This document shows, piece after piece, positions 34,099 to 48,236 of a DNA stretch of 64,000 nucleotides (its first letter is position 1; each line of letters begins with the position of its first letter). The translations under genes were made by a program, and so were the position numbers. The stretch is from Zanthoxylum bungeanum (Eukaryota; Streptophyta; Magnoliopsida; Sapindales; Rutaceae): contig SKCR01020747.1 in assembly GCA_019454045.1 (NCBI GenBank), positions 62,001 through 126,000 of the forward strand, given 5' to 3'. The notes under the pieces were generated by a model. It did no database searches, had not been told where the DNA came from, and was given only the letters and a program-made list of their open reading frames with translations.

Positions 34099-37000
34099 TC
34101 AGTGTGGCTTTACTATGGTTCGGCTGGAAACACCGTGCAACAATTTGACAAAGCCATGAAAGCTTAGCTTCCCATCGGTGTGTCTGATCCAATCTTGGAG
34201 AACAACCTGAAGTGGAATGGAGGGACCAAGTCCAAGTTCCTGAAACAACAATTTAGAAAGGAAATATTTAAAAGCTAACTAAATTCCAAGTAGCAGAATC
34301 AACATCTGTTTGTTGGATTCTGTTTCAACTTACTGAAGCAAGTTCCTCGATGACAATTGCTCTATTTCCATCCTTCTCGAATAGCTCATATGCACAACGG
34401 GCATGCTGTTCCCAACGATCAAGTGCCTCCAACCGATGGACGCTCAATGCAGCTGCGCAAAATTCTTCAAAATCCATCGTTCTGTATTGAAGTGCATTTA
34501 ACTGTTAAATGAAAACAAAATAGTAAGCATTTCAGAAGCTTTAAAACAAACCATGTAATTTCTGGAAAAATACAAAAAAGGTTACAGATAGAGTTCATAC
34601 TGAGGCAAGCAAATCAGGGATGCGAGATTCCTTCATTGCATCTGTTGCATTTTTCATTAGCGCCTGAACAGAAAAGAATTAATTGCATTAAACTTATATT
34701 ATCTGGTAAAAACATTAAAATTTGGCAAGAAAAAGAGTGGCAGAAATGGCACAAACCATCTTAATATTCTCCAAGGTTATGCAGCCATTTTTGCTTGGCT
34801 CTAGTAATGCAAACTGCTCCTTCAAGTAAAAAAGTTCATCAACAGTCAAAGTCTTAGACAAGGCCTGCAAGAGAAATGCAGAAAAGGAAAAGAGTAGCAG
34901 TTAATATGAAAGGAAGCCACAAAAAAACTTTCAGAATGAGATATATTATCTTATCCTGGGTAAACATAAGAACTTCCACAAACATACAGCAAACCGTGCA
35001 TCTTTTTTTTTTTTTTTTTTATCACTATCACATCAAAACATTAACAGGAAAAAAGTGATTGTTTTGTGGCTGTAATAGTTTTTGCTGACATTTTGACACT
35101 AAAGGTAAAGGATTATTATGAAAACTTTAAGGGGGAAGTGATAAAAGCCGAAAACATCGAGGGAAAAATGGCACTCTTTCAAATAAAATAACACCTAAAA
35201 ATTAGGCCTTAAGCTTAAAGATTATCAGGAAAAATTCAGGAAAAAGGTCCCATCAATTGTACAACTACGCACCTTTAAAGCAGCCCTACGCAAAGAAGAC
35301 GACCGGATGTATGCCTTCATGAGTTTCAATATTGAAATATCCAGAGTTACTTTTACATTATTACAGTTTCGGATCCAAGGATGACCTGGGAAAAGAAAAG
35401 ACTGAATGGTGACTCGAGATAGTAATACTGGTAACTTGACAAAATTGAGAGAAGATTATGCACTCACTCAGAGCTTGAGCAGCTGTCATTCGTTTCCGAG
35501 GATCCTTGTTCAGCAGGAGCTTGACAAAGTCTTTTGCTTCTGAAGATATTGAAGGCCAGGGTCCATCATCAAAACTTGGATCAGCTTTCAGGACTGCCCG
35601 AAAAATTCCAGACTCAGTCCGGGCCCAGAATGGACGACCCCCACATAAAAGAATATACGCCATAACACCTATACTCCATACATCAGCCTCAGTACCATAA
35701 GATCTATGTAGAACCTCTGGGGCCACATAATACGCACTTCCCACAATGTCATTAAGCCTTTCATCTGCAACCCATCATAATCGTTAAAACTCATTCCGAA
35801 CTCCAAGGCTGAGTTATTATAATTTTAGACAGTGAGATGAAACTCATTGCAGGAGAAACAAACCTGGTCTGACAAAATCTGATAAGCCAAAGTCAATGGC
35901 TTTCAACTGTGAGCTCTCGTCCTTACAAGTATATAGGAAGTTCTGCCCCAGAAAATGGCTACATTTAGATTACAACATGAAAAAACCGTAAAGAAATCAT
36001 AATTTTTCTATCCAAATCCAATTACCCACTTTAACAGGAAACAATAAGGATCTCCAAATAATATGACCAGACACAAAAACAAAAATTTCCTTTCAGGAAA
36101 TATGAATTTATTACTGTGATTATATACTGACTTTCAAGTACAGTCAAACTTTTAAAGTCTAAAATTTGAAATTGCTATCACACTGTAGCAGTTTGTTACT
36201 CGACCGGAATATTAAAACAGTACAGATGGAGAAATCAAAGTACTAGAACCACTTCGTAGAAATAACTCATAACTGTAGGGTGCAGTGATACACAGCTTAT
36301 AAAACATGCATTTCAAGGTCTCCAGCAAAGAAGAATGAATTTGACATAATTTGGGATTAGTCTTGTTATTTTGTCTCACATTTTTATGACATTTCCCTTT
36401 AGACAGGACAACCTCAAATATTTCCCTTTAGACAAGACAACCTCAACCATTGTATTTATATGGTGTTTCGCACTGAGTATAATTAATTTGAACTACTAGG
36501 AGTATTCAGGCCTTCTAGAGAACCCCTAAAATTGATTCAGCTGAAGATAAGCTAACTAGTTTTAGGTTTTTCAGTTCAGGCAAAGGAAAGGATGCCAGAT
36601 AATAGCACTGTGATGGGCAAAAAGGCATCATGTCTGCTCCCACAAAATCAGACACCATGGAGAGCAGACCCAACCTGGTCCACTTCCAGAAATTCACTAA
36701 GAGCCTTCAGTGGTCTATTTAGATTGTTTATAAATGTTACTTTCAAATGCTCATTCAGTGCTATAATAAAGCAGAAAAATATGGGAATATGCTCCACCTC
36801 TGGTTTAAGATCTCGATGTACCACACCCTGGAGATGACAAAAGGCAACGACATTTAGTATCTGTACCAGGACAGCCTTTGCGTCATCTTCTGAGTACTTT
36901 CCACCCCTATATCATTATAGAGTATCCAGTTAGAGGCTAATAATGACTAACATATGGAAGTGCAGATAATATATACATTAATACATGTACACCAAAATGC

Positions 37001-39240
37001 TTCAAAATAATCAATGCTAGAAGCACCACCTTGCCAATATTCTGTCTAGAAGCTCCCCTCCTTCACATAACCTGCAAAATCAATCAAAATTCTTAATTTA
37101 GATGTTGTCAAATATCTTTTACAACTCAAATTCAAGGAATGAGCAGTACTCAAAACCATTTTGCCGTCAAATAATAGAACTTTGAAAGAATATAAATTTC
37201 ACCTTAAATAATTTTATGTATGCAAGGCCATAAAACAACGTATAATCTTAAACAGTGATACATATTCCAAACTTACTCCATTACAATATAGACATTATCA
37301 AAGTCTTCAAATGCATCATAAAATTTTACTAGATTGCCATGTCCTGACAACTCTCGCAATATTTTCACCTCCCTTCGCACATCCTCCACTGCAATAGCTG
37401 TTGTCATCTGGTGAGATAAACGAATCCCATCAGAAAATATGTACGGAAGACAACCCAACAAAGATATTAAAAAATATGGTGTTAAAACATGCAGAAAAAG
37501 GTAGATCCCAAGTCTGCAAATGCAAGACAATAATGTTTCGGCTAAGAATCATTGCACAAGGTCTGGTCAATTCCAAACATGATGGTCATAATACCAGACT
37601 TTAATAACTCATCCTTTACCATGTATATCTATTTATTGGAACTTCTATCTCCTCGACACCCATAAAGGCATAAACCAAACTACACTGAAGTATATCCAGT
37701 CATAAATACATGCCTTGAATTTTGTTTTCATTTTGGGCCATTCCAGATGAACTTCCAAGCAAGTAAGAGATGTGAAATTGTAATTTCACATAACACTGAA
37801 TTTTCTAGCCTCGACCTCTCAAGTTGTTCTCAGCCATGGAAACACCATGCCAAAACTGAAAGTAACTTTGTGCAAAATTATATTGTCTCTGTACCGTTCT
37901 TGTGGCTGTGGGGCATGGATCATTCAGATTATCATGCAAATATCACAATTTTCACTTATTGTTTCCATACTTCACACAAAAGTTCAGGTCAACAACTGTA
38001 GCTAACTAAAAATTATCAGTTCAACCATGTAAATATTCCAGATGACCAAATACAACAGCGAGCCTTTCTGGTTTGCCTGTGAGCATATGCTGGTGGTTGA
38101 TAATAGGTGCATGTTTCAACAAACAATCATCTATGACTGTAAACCCATGTTAAGACTCCATTTTAGGCCAAGATCTTTTTCAATAATTGAGGCCATTCAA
38201 AACCATTGGATTTGGACTATGTACTTTCTTGATATTTTTACTATAAAATATCAAAAACAAAAGTATTAATTTATAGTAGCATTGTTCCTATTCACATGAA
38301 ACGACATTCCACACCAGCTTCCAAGCAAAAAGTTGCATGTGATTGAAACCTAAAATATACCCAAAACTTTGTTCTAATTTCTAAATATTTTTAGAATAAC
38401 ATTCAAGGAGAGGTGGACCTAGCCACAAATCTATCAATTCACTTATGGACCAATATAAACATAGTGGGTCACTTTATTTGTCCCACCCACCCCATAATCA
38501 AAATTCCAATTAAAAAAATAAAATAAAAAATGATCTGTCTACAAAATTAATCCCAAGAAAATGTTAGAAAAAACAAAACAGACCCAACTCAATAACACAC
38601 CCCTAGCTAGCAATGATAATGCACGAACGTAAAAATGAAATCTTTATTTCTTAATAAGTGAAAACATTTTAAATATATATTTTTTTTATTTTAAAAGAAA
38701 TAATAAAAATGAGCTATTTTTGATTGCATCACCACTGACCTTGGATTTAGGAATGACCTTGACAGCAACTTTTTGATCTTTATGTTCACCTTTCTTGTAC
38801 CTTGCAGTACAAGTATACCCAAAATGCCCTCGCCCCACTTCTTCACCAACCTCTAATCTACTCGTCACCTCCTTCGAGAACCCAAACCTCTTATCCAGCT
38901 CCGCCGCCGCCCCTTCCTCCTCTGCCGCAGCCGAAGGCTTCTTCGTCGACTTCTTTCTCCTCAGAACCGCCTTAATGTGCTTCGCCGGCGACGGCGGCAT
39001 ACGGAAAATTCTCATTGGCGTCAAGTTACCTCCTTTTTTGGACCCAGAAGGAGATTTTTTGAAAATATAAGCTGGGCTGGGAGTGTAAAGGGGAAAGAAA
39101 GGAGATAGAGCTGCGTAATGCGATTGTTTGTCGTCGGAAACGGCGCCGTCGTTGGGAGTGGGAGGGATAGAAAGGCCATTTTGGGTATAACGCGGGGCAT
39201 ATGGGTTTGGCTTTGGAGGTTTAGAGCTGCAGCCTCCCAT
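34099..39240 (-). CDS. CRK: CDPK-related protein kinase (CRK), 11 exons
   Basis: Exons on the minus strand: 39240-38740, 37407-37277, 37073-37032, 36906-36798, 35942-35864, 35764-35468, 35385-35273, 34864-34757, 34663-34601, 34501-34334, 34239-34099. All introns are GT-AG, phases agree, and the total is 1752 bases (583 codons plus TGA), normal for the family. The N-terminus MGGCSSK predicts N-myristoylation with an adjacent Cys for palmitoylation, hence membrane attachment. Kinase domain from about residue 130: [12 protein letters not shown]-binding Lys161 (VAVK), HRDLKPEN with Asp257, DFGLSD with Asp278, YYVAPEVL. The C-terminal part ([22 protein letters not shown], then EF-hand-like but degenerate segments to RTIVKPH) is typical of CRKs, which are Ser/Thr kinases largely insensitive to calcium. 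The gene looks intact. I chose the ATG at 39240 because MGGC follows it; an in-frame upstream extension is not expected. Confidence 0.95.
37408..38739 (-). other. First intron of the kinase gene
   Basis: 1332-base intron with donor AAG|GTCAGT and acceptor CACCAG|ATG. It holds only AT-rich sequence; frames on both strands (for example 37747-38001) are not convincing genes. A long first intron is common in this gene family. Confidence 0.8.
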
Positions 39241-39731
39241 ATTTTTTTTGCGCTTTGAATGAAGAGTTTTGAGAGCTTCGATTATGTTAATGGTGTGATG
39301 ATGGCTTTTTGTTGGATTTGAGGGAGGAGGAGGTGATCGGAGAGTGAGCTGTACAGTACTACTGCTCACGTGGCGAGCACATGATTGGGGGATCTTTTGA
39401 GTTCTTATTGTTTGTATCAGAGAATACGACGAATTTGACAGGAGTGTGTCACCTTTCCGCAATTTTTTTCCCAGAAAATTATCCCATTTTGATGCAGTGA
39501 AATTTGAGAATATCACTATTTTTTTTTAAAAAAAAAAAAATTTATTAATTTTCTACCGTGCTATAAAAGTATTTATATTTTCACTTAAATTAAAAAAGTA
39601 CATCATTTTTCACTAAAATCTTGTAAAAAAAATTATTAATATTCCACCTTAAAATATGATTTTTTTTTACATTTTTAAAATTTGGTGTGGAAAATTATTA
39701 ATCTAAAAAGATTGTGATACATTTGAAATAT
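39241..39731 (-). promoter_or_regulatory. 5' UTR and proximal promoter region of kinase
   Basis: About 490 bases between the kinase ATG and the edge of a family B LTR in the same orientation. A/T homopolymer runs lie at 39522-39545 and elsewhere. I cannot identify the transcription start or a convincing TATA box. The nearby LTR may supply part of the promoter; this is inference. Confidence 0.45.
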
Positions 39732-40422
39732 TGTAACATTCCAGATCTGGGAAATATTACCGGCAAGGGAAAGCTGTGCTAACCCCATAAGCCTCTGACT
39801 TTGTGACTGTATTGTAAACTATTCTAATGCAATTTCATGTATATAGACCATAACTCAATCAACATAAAACACTTTCATTACTCATAATGCGTACTCAGAA
39901 ATGTTCCTTTTTACAATACTTTAATAATTACTTATAATGACTATCTCGGTACTAAAGCATATATGCAACTCTGACCGGACTATTATACTTTTGACTATAA
40001 ACTGGTGGACTCCATCCCTAGTGACTGCACCAGTATCCATCATCCCGAGCTTGTCCTCCTGGAATCCCTACAAAACAATAAAGACTAGAGGGGGGTTAGA
40101 TCGCTATACGATCTAAGTGAGTGGACAATCTATGAAACTGAAACAAAACTCTTTTACTTCAAAACCATAATTTCAAAATATCTTTTAGGAAAACTTGATT
40201 TCTGAAACTTCATCATTCTGAAAACTGTCTTTAAAACACTGGTTTCTGAAAACTCTTTACTAAAGCCTGATTTCTGAAATCTGAATACTGAAAATCTGAA
40301 AGTTTTATACTAGAGATCTGAAAACTAAAACTGAAAGGAAATCGGTAAACTAAAATTGTTCTACGTCCAGGACAACAGCTCAACTGGCAACGTAGAACTC
40401 TGGCATCTCTGAAACTGGTGGT
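39732..40422 (-). repeat. Family B gypsy-type LTR, 3' part
   Basis: On the minus strand this ends GGAATGTTACA, and its inner part matches 54750-55290 on the plus strand (landmarks CACTAGGGATGGAGTCCACC and AACCCCCCT). It is the 3' part of an LTR with TGTAAC/GTTACA-type ends, as in Tekay-like Ty3/gypsy elements; lineage is a guess. It is separated from its 5' part (50295-50984) by a family A element whose target duplication GTGGT lies at the break. One hairpin unit is at 40362-40395. Confidence 0.75.
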
Positions 40423-42480
40423 TGTTGGTTATTATCTAGGTCCCAAGATCAAACAAGACATGAAATACATGTGTGAATACATCAACGGAGGTAGCGGAAT
40501 ACTCACATCGATCGGTTGAGACGATTTGAAGACGAATGAAGCCAAAAAAGCCCACTGTTTTGGCGCCCACTGCAGCAGTTCACTGCCTTCCATTTTCAGA
40601 TTTTGAGCTGCGAAACGGAGCTCCAAGCTTCGTCCGACGGATCCCGGCTCATGGGCGAACCTCCCTACCACCTTCGCAAGTCTCGTAGTGTGCTAGCACT
40701 TGCGGTTTTTGCCACAAAAACCCAACTCTTGCTTCCCTTATTCACACCTATTTTGGTTCAAAACCAGTGAGCATTTTTCAGTTTGGGCGTGAGGAGAAGA
40801 GAGAAAATGAGAGAGATGAAAAATGTGTTAAGTTAATTTGATTTGCATTTGAAGTATATCTTATATACTTTAGTGAATTTCAAATGAATTTCACTTGAAT
40901 TTGCATTTAAAATGTCAAACAATAAAGGCAAACACTATGCATATCATGTCCATCACTATTCACATCAACTTTATTAAAGTGACATGTTGTCAAGTCACAT
41001 CACTCAAAGTGACAAGTGATTTGACGCTTGATGCGACTGATTGATTTGACGCTTGATGCGACTTGCGACGCCGTACTCGAATTTGAAATACGAATGCGCT
41101 CGTAATCACACTCGGGCTCGGGTTCGCTAATTCCAAATTAACGATTTTTCCGTCGCGTCGTAATTAAATGATTACGCCTAGCGAATTCACTATTCACGTC
41201 GCTAACGAATTAATTCTAAATTAATTCGTTCGCCCGAATTAAAATCTAATTTTAATTCCGCGTCGAAATCTAATTTCGTTTAATATATCGAATATATTAA
41301 TTTACCGATTAATTCCAAATTAATCGTTATCTCTCTCTAGACGATATTTTATCCTAGTAAAATATCTCCGTAATTAATCCTAGATTAATTTTCTCTCTCT
41401 TCTATATAATCCCAGATTATTCAAGAGTGCGAGTTATGCGTCATCGGTGGATTATCGGGAAGCGACCCATGAGATCCCCGGATAAGTTGGCAGTAAATAC
41501 GGTCGTCGGAGTATCCGAATCACGTACGTACCAAGTACTACGTTCTACCGATTTACGAGACAAGGTCGACTCCTAGCAAAGCACCAAGTCTACCCAATTC
41601 TCCGGACATATCCATTTAAGAATATTAAGATCTGTATCAAGCGTAGTATACCAATGTATTGTGTGTATCGGCCCAGTATCGGATAGTCACGTGCTAGGGC
41701 TGGGGCTGGATAAGTGTCTACCCCGTCCGAAGCACATATCGGATGTCTGGTAACATAGTCTCTATAATCGGATATTCATGACCTGGTCACAATATCCCGA
41801 TTGGTTGCGCAACACTCAAGAGCACTAGTACCGTATCATGCGTGACATCATCTCCACTATGACTGAAATGATACTTCCGTCTTGACATCACACCCAATAC
41901 ACTACTACTCTCTGATAAACCCAGAAGTGGTGTACGCAGAACCGGTTAAAGCCCTGTACCACCAAGACCAAAGTCTATCGATTATCGTAAGTATTAGCGA
42001 TGTAAGTCTCAGGTTAAGACTATACACACCTACCTTGATTTCGGCCTCCCATAGACACATAGTCATAATACCAATGGGATTCCGAGGGGTCTATCCAGAG
42101 CGAAGCTGTTTCCCGTACCATCGGTGAAACACGACCTCCTATCGCACTTGCATAAGTATCCTATACTTATATATATGAGAACTATGTCGTTGTGCCCTCA
42201 CAACGCACACAAGTGCAATACTAGCATATTCCGCATTATCGATGTCCAGTCTCGATAATACTCCGGCTAGGGATATATAATGATTAATCCTTCGGGGACT
42301 GATACTGTCTCATATCATTCTCAGTCCAGGAACTAATCATAGGGACCTCTCTTCATTTATATATCTATGGTGATCTAATCACAAATGATGAGAGTGCAAT
42401 TTCCTAGTCACATAGTTAATTTGCTACAACAACACAATGATCTGTGCAAATAGTGACTCTATGGGTCATTTTGTCCAACA
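40423..42480 (-). repeat. 3' LTR of family A element (minus)
   Basis: 2058 bases, TGTTGG to CCAACA. Contains the mini-hairpin array at about 41210-41420. An 81-codon plus-strand frame at 41882-42127 recurs in other family A LTRs but is on the antisense strand and not considered a gene. Confidence 0.93.
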
Positions 42481-45400
42481 ATCTCCCACTTGGCACTAGC
42501 GAGTCACTCAAGTGTCCCACACCCGAACTATGTACGGTTCGCTCAAATTGCTGAGGAAAGGTTTTCGTCAGCGGATTTGTTTGATTATCGTTTGACGCGA
42601 TTTATACGATCATCACATCGCCACGATGTATGATCAGAACGAATCAGATGAATATAGAAGTATATATCTGGATCGTCGATGAGACCTTTAATTCCTTAGC
42701 ATGTGCTGACGCCTAGCTCAGCTGCTAACAGAACTATATCTAATCTAATTAGATTTATTTTCGATCCAAATGGCTTCTTTTGCTGCCTCAGCTGCAGCAA
42801 TAATCCGCATTTGTTGTTTATTCGGCAACAGTTATCTTGCTTGCAAGATTTCCAACTCATTGTCCCGTTATTCAAACTTTATAGTACCACAATATTTAAT
42901 TGTTTGGAAACTTGCAGCGGTGATCCCAGTCACTTCAAGTTCTCATTCTCCATAGTTTAAGACAACATCTTTAGTTCTCTCAGATACTAACAGATGTTCT
43001 TAATCTTTAATCCAGTGACTATCACTTGGATTGACCTGATCGTGACTCCATATGCTCGAAGCGTATGAGACACCCTATCAAGTACATTTTAAATATACAA
43101 TTTCCCAAAGAGTGTTAACAACTCCAAATCTATCCCAGTAGATCTTTATTCCTTGAATAAAGGTTGTTACTCCCCAGAATTCTACGGAGAATTTCTATTG
43201 AAAGCCAAGCTTTCAACAATAGCTTTATGGGAATTTCACTGTCAGTGCGCTCTCCCACTAACCTCCTTATATACACAAGAATTATTTCGTTTTGAGTCAA
43301 ATCATAAACCATTATGATTATTTCAAAACGACAGTTCCAAGAACCTTATGCTTGCATTAATCCAAATATGGATCGAATAACCCGCAAACCTTGTTTGTCG
43401 GTTATACAAAATCGTCAGAACGTTATAAACATTCTCCAAAAGGTTTCCTTTTCAGGAAAGCGATTTTGATTTGTAACTGACACATTTCATAAATGAAATA
43501 TACAGTTATCTTCAAGCATCTTCAAAATGGATTTACCATGGCAACAGGTAAAAGGTTGAACCGTTATTAACACAATGTTGATAACGATACCTTTCCGTCA
43601 AAAGCCCAGCTTTGTACGTTGGTATGTTGCCTTCCATGTATGTCTTCCTTGAAGACGTTTAATGTACCAATAGGCATAATGCCTTGTGGTACAACAACTA
43701 GTATCCAAAATAGTTGTTATACATGGAATCTATTTTGGACTCATGGCACTTTGCCATAACAGGGAGTCGATACCTCGTATCACTTCTTCAAAACGTAGTC
43801 GGATGGTACACCTCCATAAGATTGACATCTTTATGGGGTGAGATCAGAAACCCATACCCTAGGTTGTTTTCTGACTCTATCTGATCTACTAGTTTCTTGT
43901 GTATTTAAAGATTAATGGTATAGTTCCATCATAGATGAACTATTTGTGTTCCATTAAGGACTTCGTGCCTTGAACAGTATTACTCTGATTTTCATCGAGT
44001 ATCACTATCCTCCCACTGACCACTGCATATCGGTATTCCTCTCAGGAAAAACCGCATGATGAGTAACAATCACATTGTTCTCATGTGAGATTTACAAGTA
44101 CTATACTTAGGTTTCCCTTAGGATAACTTATATTGGCACTTATCCAATTTGGGTCTTTTAGTTTGGTATCATCCAAACGTTATGCCTGGCATACCCAAAT
44201 TATCAGGAATGAGAAACCCGTTTCTTTCCTGTTCATATCCTATATGATATCTGTCAAACAGATTTATATGGAACCTTATTCTAAATAAGTTTTGCACTGT
44301 TAATACATATCCTATTGAAGGAAACAGTAGCTCAGAGCGACTCGTGATAAACCTTATCATGTCCAACAAAATTCGGTTTTAGTTCGGACACACCGTCTAA
44401 CTGACATGTCTCGGGAGGAGTCCTCATATGAAAGAATACCGTACTCTTTCATTTATCTATGAAACTTACTGCTTAAGTATTTTCCATTACGGTCTTATCA
44501 TGGCGGAATAATACTATAGTCGATCTGTTTATTTACTTCGTGTCGAAACTTCAAAAGTTTCCGATCTGTGTTCTTCAAAAGAAACACATAGCCACAACGT
44601 GATGCCACATCCGTTAAGGTCACGAAATATTCATGTTCACATCTAGCCTAGCTAGATATGGGCCCACTTACTTCACCATGAATAGGGCTAACAGATCGGT
44701 GGCCCCTTTTACTATTACCAAGTAAATAGTATTTTAGGTATTTAACCTAATAAACTAGATTCGCAGACCTTATTTGAATAGTCAAATCAGTCCTAGTACC
44801 CACTCTTCAAAAGTGTGGATATACGAGTCTTGTTTAATTGTGTCCTAGACAACAATGCCACAAATAAGTCTCTATTGATCAAATCAATTTGAGCTATTTA
44901 TTTGTCATTTTATATGTTTGAGATTTTATTTATATTCAAAATATAAATTCTGTTATTTACATCTAATGTATTTATCTCAGTATCATCTTTATATAATGAA
45001 ACACTTAGTGTTCTAGAATATAAAGGTTTTATCCGCATCGGATAAAACACTGATATAGAGATAATGTCTCTAGTCAAACTAGTTACATCATAACATTTCC
45101 TAATTTAAGTACATACCCAAAGGGTAGTTCCTAAACTTAGGTATCTACGGTCGAAACAGCGACTTTCGTCCCGTTTCCGATTCGCAGAGAAATCTCGGCT
45201 TGAAGTCAGTATCCAGCTCATAGCGGATTCTGAACATCAATACATATATTTTATGTACCACACTAAGTATTTAAAATCCAATTTCAATACTAGTAGTGAA
45301 CATAACTTTGACAAATATTTTTAAAGTTAGAGCCTCGCCCTTTCTTTAATTCCTTCGTGTCTTTCATATCCAAATGGTAGTCACTTTGGGATATGTCAAT

Positions 45401-48236
45401 TATCTTTTCAATATTTCACAAACCTTTGGCCAAGCCTTGGGTTTTAGAATATCGAAATGATGTGCACCTTGTGCAACTTGCCCAATTGCAAACTTTGACT
45501 TTAAAATAGATTTATTGTCAAGTATATTAAATTAAGCACTAAAGTCATCATCACATAAATCTTCCAAAGATTTTATGCTCTACTTATTTGCTTAATTATG
45601 GGCCTAGATATAACAAGTTATTTTATCCAATAAAGTAACCTATTATTAATTCCCAATGAAAATTAAATCATTTAAATATTCAACTTTTCAAATCCTTTCT
45701 TGATTTTAATAGTCTAACTATTTAATCAATTTTAATAAAGGTATTATTTATTATAATGATTACTAATCCAATTATTTAATCAACTATAATCTTAATATTG
45801 ATTACTATAATCCAATTATAAAATCAACTATCATTTTAATTCAATTATATTGATTACTATAATCCAATTATAAAATCAACTATATATCGAATGAGTTTGT
45901 ATATAGTCCAACTATGTATATTTTTAAAACAACATAAAATATTAGTCCAACTAATACTTTTGATTAATATGACGAGTAAAATATAGATGAGCGCATTTAG
46001 CGAGTATTCGAACGAATGTTGTAAATTCAATACTTGCCTCCCACTATTTTTCGTCGAGCCTCTAACCCTCTGTCGAGTACTCGGGAACCGTGTTTCCTAG
46101 TGGGCTAGGATCCCGTTAAATGTCACACAATCTTGACTTTGGCCAACAAATTGTATGATAATTAACTAGGTAGATCTCGAAGATCAATTGGATCTCATCC
46201 AACTCCTAGATCCAGTAGGTGGACATCCAAGTCTCAAACATATATCTAATATATGCCTATATATCGAATATATACCCTAACCTTTTTCCTCTGAATCAAC
46301 TAGGCCTTGGCTTGGCACAACAAACCTAGTGATCCCAGTCAAGCGCGGACCCATTGACATGGAAGCTTCGTAATCAATGTCGATAGACAAGAAGTGGTCT
46401 TGACTTTGGCCAACAAACCACAACTTGGACACGACACCGATATAGAACAAAGCCTCGTGATTATTAAACACATCTTCGACGGACAAGGGCTTAACTTTGG
46501 CCAACAACCCCTGCCAATCTCGAATCTTGAGCAAGAATCACTCAATGGAAGGAAAAGACGCATGATATTTAATGAGGGATTTTCGCGTGCAAATTGGCTA
46601 CAAATTTAATTATCTTTGTTAAGGTCTCATCATCATACACCCTTAAACATGCATTCTAAATACATAATAAAGCGAGTATGAAAATAAATAATAATGATAT
46701 GCGGATGGATACTTTACACATTGATCCTAGATCAAATCTCTCCCTTTCTCACTCAAGCTAGCACTAGTATTACTTCTACCCGTTACACTACACTTCTAAA
46801 GAAACCTCATTTACATGGAGGGGAATAGGTGAGAAGAGAATACAAAGAGAATGAAGGTGATAAGGCTGGACACGCAGGTCCAATTTAATAAATCGAATTT
46901 ATTACAACAATTTCCAAAATTGCCCACCCATCTAATATCCATCCGATATACATTATTCATTCAACACAACCACGTATTCACACACATAAGCATGCTATCA
47001 ATCAATCTAATCAAATTAATTAATCTGATAATTAAGTGATCATCCAATGTTCAAACAACGATTTGATTTTGTTCGAGTCAAACTCATTTTTGCGAATAAG
47101 TACTCAAAGTACGAATTCTTGAATTAAATTAAACTACATCATTAAATCCAATATAACATGTATTTAATAATAATTCACTATTCAATTCCAAATTAAATAT
47201 TACACTTTTATTTAATAAACCTTTTACGATTTAAATCCAAATTTAATCGTAACGCGTCTCAAAGACCGATTAACGTCCAACGTCAATTCAATTAAAGTCC
47301 AATGGGCTTTTAATTGATTTCTTAAGGCGTGGACTTTTGGTCAACTCGGGTCAAATCGATAACCAAAGTCCAATCCGGGATTTACCCCATAAGCCCATAA
47401 ATCAATCTTGGCCCATTAGGCCCAATTGAACTTTAAAGGTTCATTAAGTCGCATTTGGGCTTTATGGTGGTGGTTTTGGGCCCAATTGGATCCAATCCAC
47501 TTGGCCTAAACCAAACTTGATAAATCAAGCCCAATAGGCCCAAATATAACATTAGAAGACCAAATCCAATTTAAGCCTAAATAATTAAATTTCATGAATC
47601 CAATTCCGCAATTTAATTACCTAAAGTGCATTATATGATTAATCAACTAAATCAATATTTTTAAAACACCAAATTAGTCCAATTAATCATATTCAATTCA
47701 TTATCATATGCCCAACACATAAATGAAAAATCAAACCCTTTTACATGCTTCTTTAGTCTCGGCCAATGAAGGATTTCACATCCGATTTGGTTTCAATCCA
47801 ATCGAACCCATAATCGACATCAAATCACCATCCACTTTGATTTCATACACATCCAATGTTCATAAAATAAAAAATCCAAGACATTCAAGGGCATACTCCA
47901 ATTCGGCCAAGGTGAAAATTTTGGGGGTTTATGTTCAATTCGAAATCCAATCAAATTCGTCTTAAATCAACATCATCCTACATGATTCTAACTCATCCAA
48001 TGAATCAAAATCAAAAAATTTCAAGAATCCAAAATTCACATTACATTCGGCCAACATGATATTTTTGGAGAAAATTATTTCAAATCAATTTTCAACAAAT
48101 TGGTCCAACCAAAATGTAATTAGACATGTTATAAGCATACTCAAACAATCAATTTATTCAAATCATGCTCAACACACATTTGCCCAAATTGTAAGCCCTA
48201 CAATTTCATGCTTGAACCTATAGCTCTTGATGCCAT
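42481..48236 (-). pseudogene. Decayed copia interior of family A element
   Basis: Read on the minus strand, only fragments are recognisable: an integrase-like segment near 44600-44760 (frames around YFVTLTDVASRCGYVFLL and KNTDR) and an RNase H/C-terminal segment near 42520-42800. Stops and frameshifts are frequent. The stretch 44900-48236, which should hold gag and leader, is AT-rich and non-coding. It contains repeated words at 46131-46148, 46399-46416 and 46490-46507 (CTTGACTTTGGCCAACAA and a variant). The same layout is found in the plus-strand copy at 58186-63918. Confidence 0.7.
48223..48235 (-). other. Primer binding site of family A element (minus)
   Basis: TGGCATCAAGAGC on the minus strand, one base after the LTR end. 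Close to the initiator-methionine tRNA complement used by plant copia elements; the plus-strand copy has TGGCATCATGAGC at 58187-58199. Confidence 0.75.

Noticed and set aside
40432..40671. Sense-strand frame just inside the LTR end (also 48250-48486), with similar but rearranged frames at 57845-58105 and 6108-6332
   Set aside because: It lies in the LTR end region, differs in frame and content between copies and shows no conserved domain; treated as non-coding.
41882..42127. 81-codon frame recurring in family A LTRs (also 55647-55892 and 56467-56712 on the other strand)
   Set aside because: It is always antisense to the element and is repeated only because the LTR is repeated; the protein has no recognisable content and other copies are interrupted.
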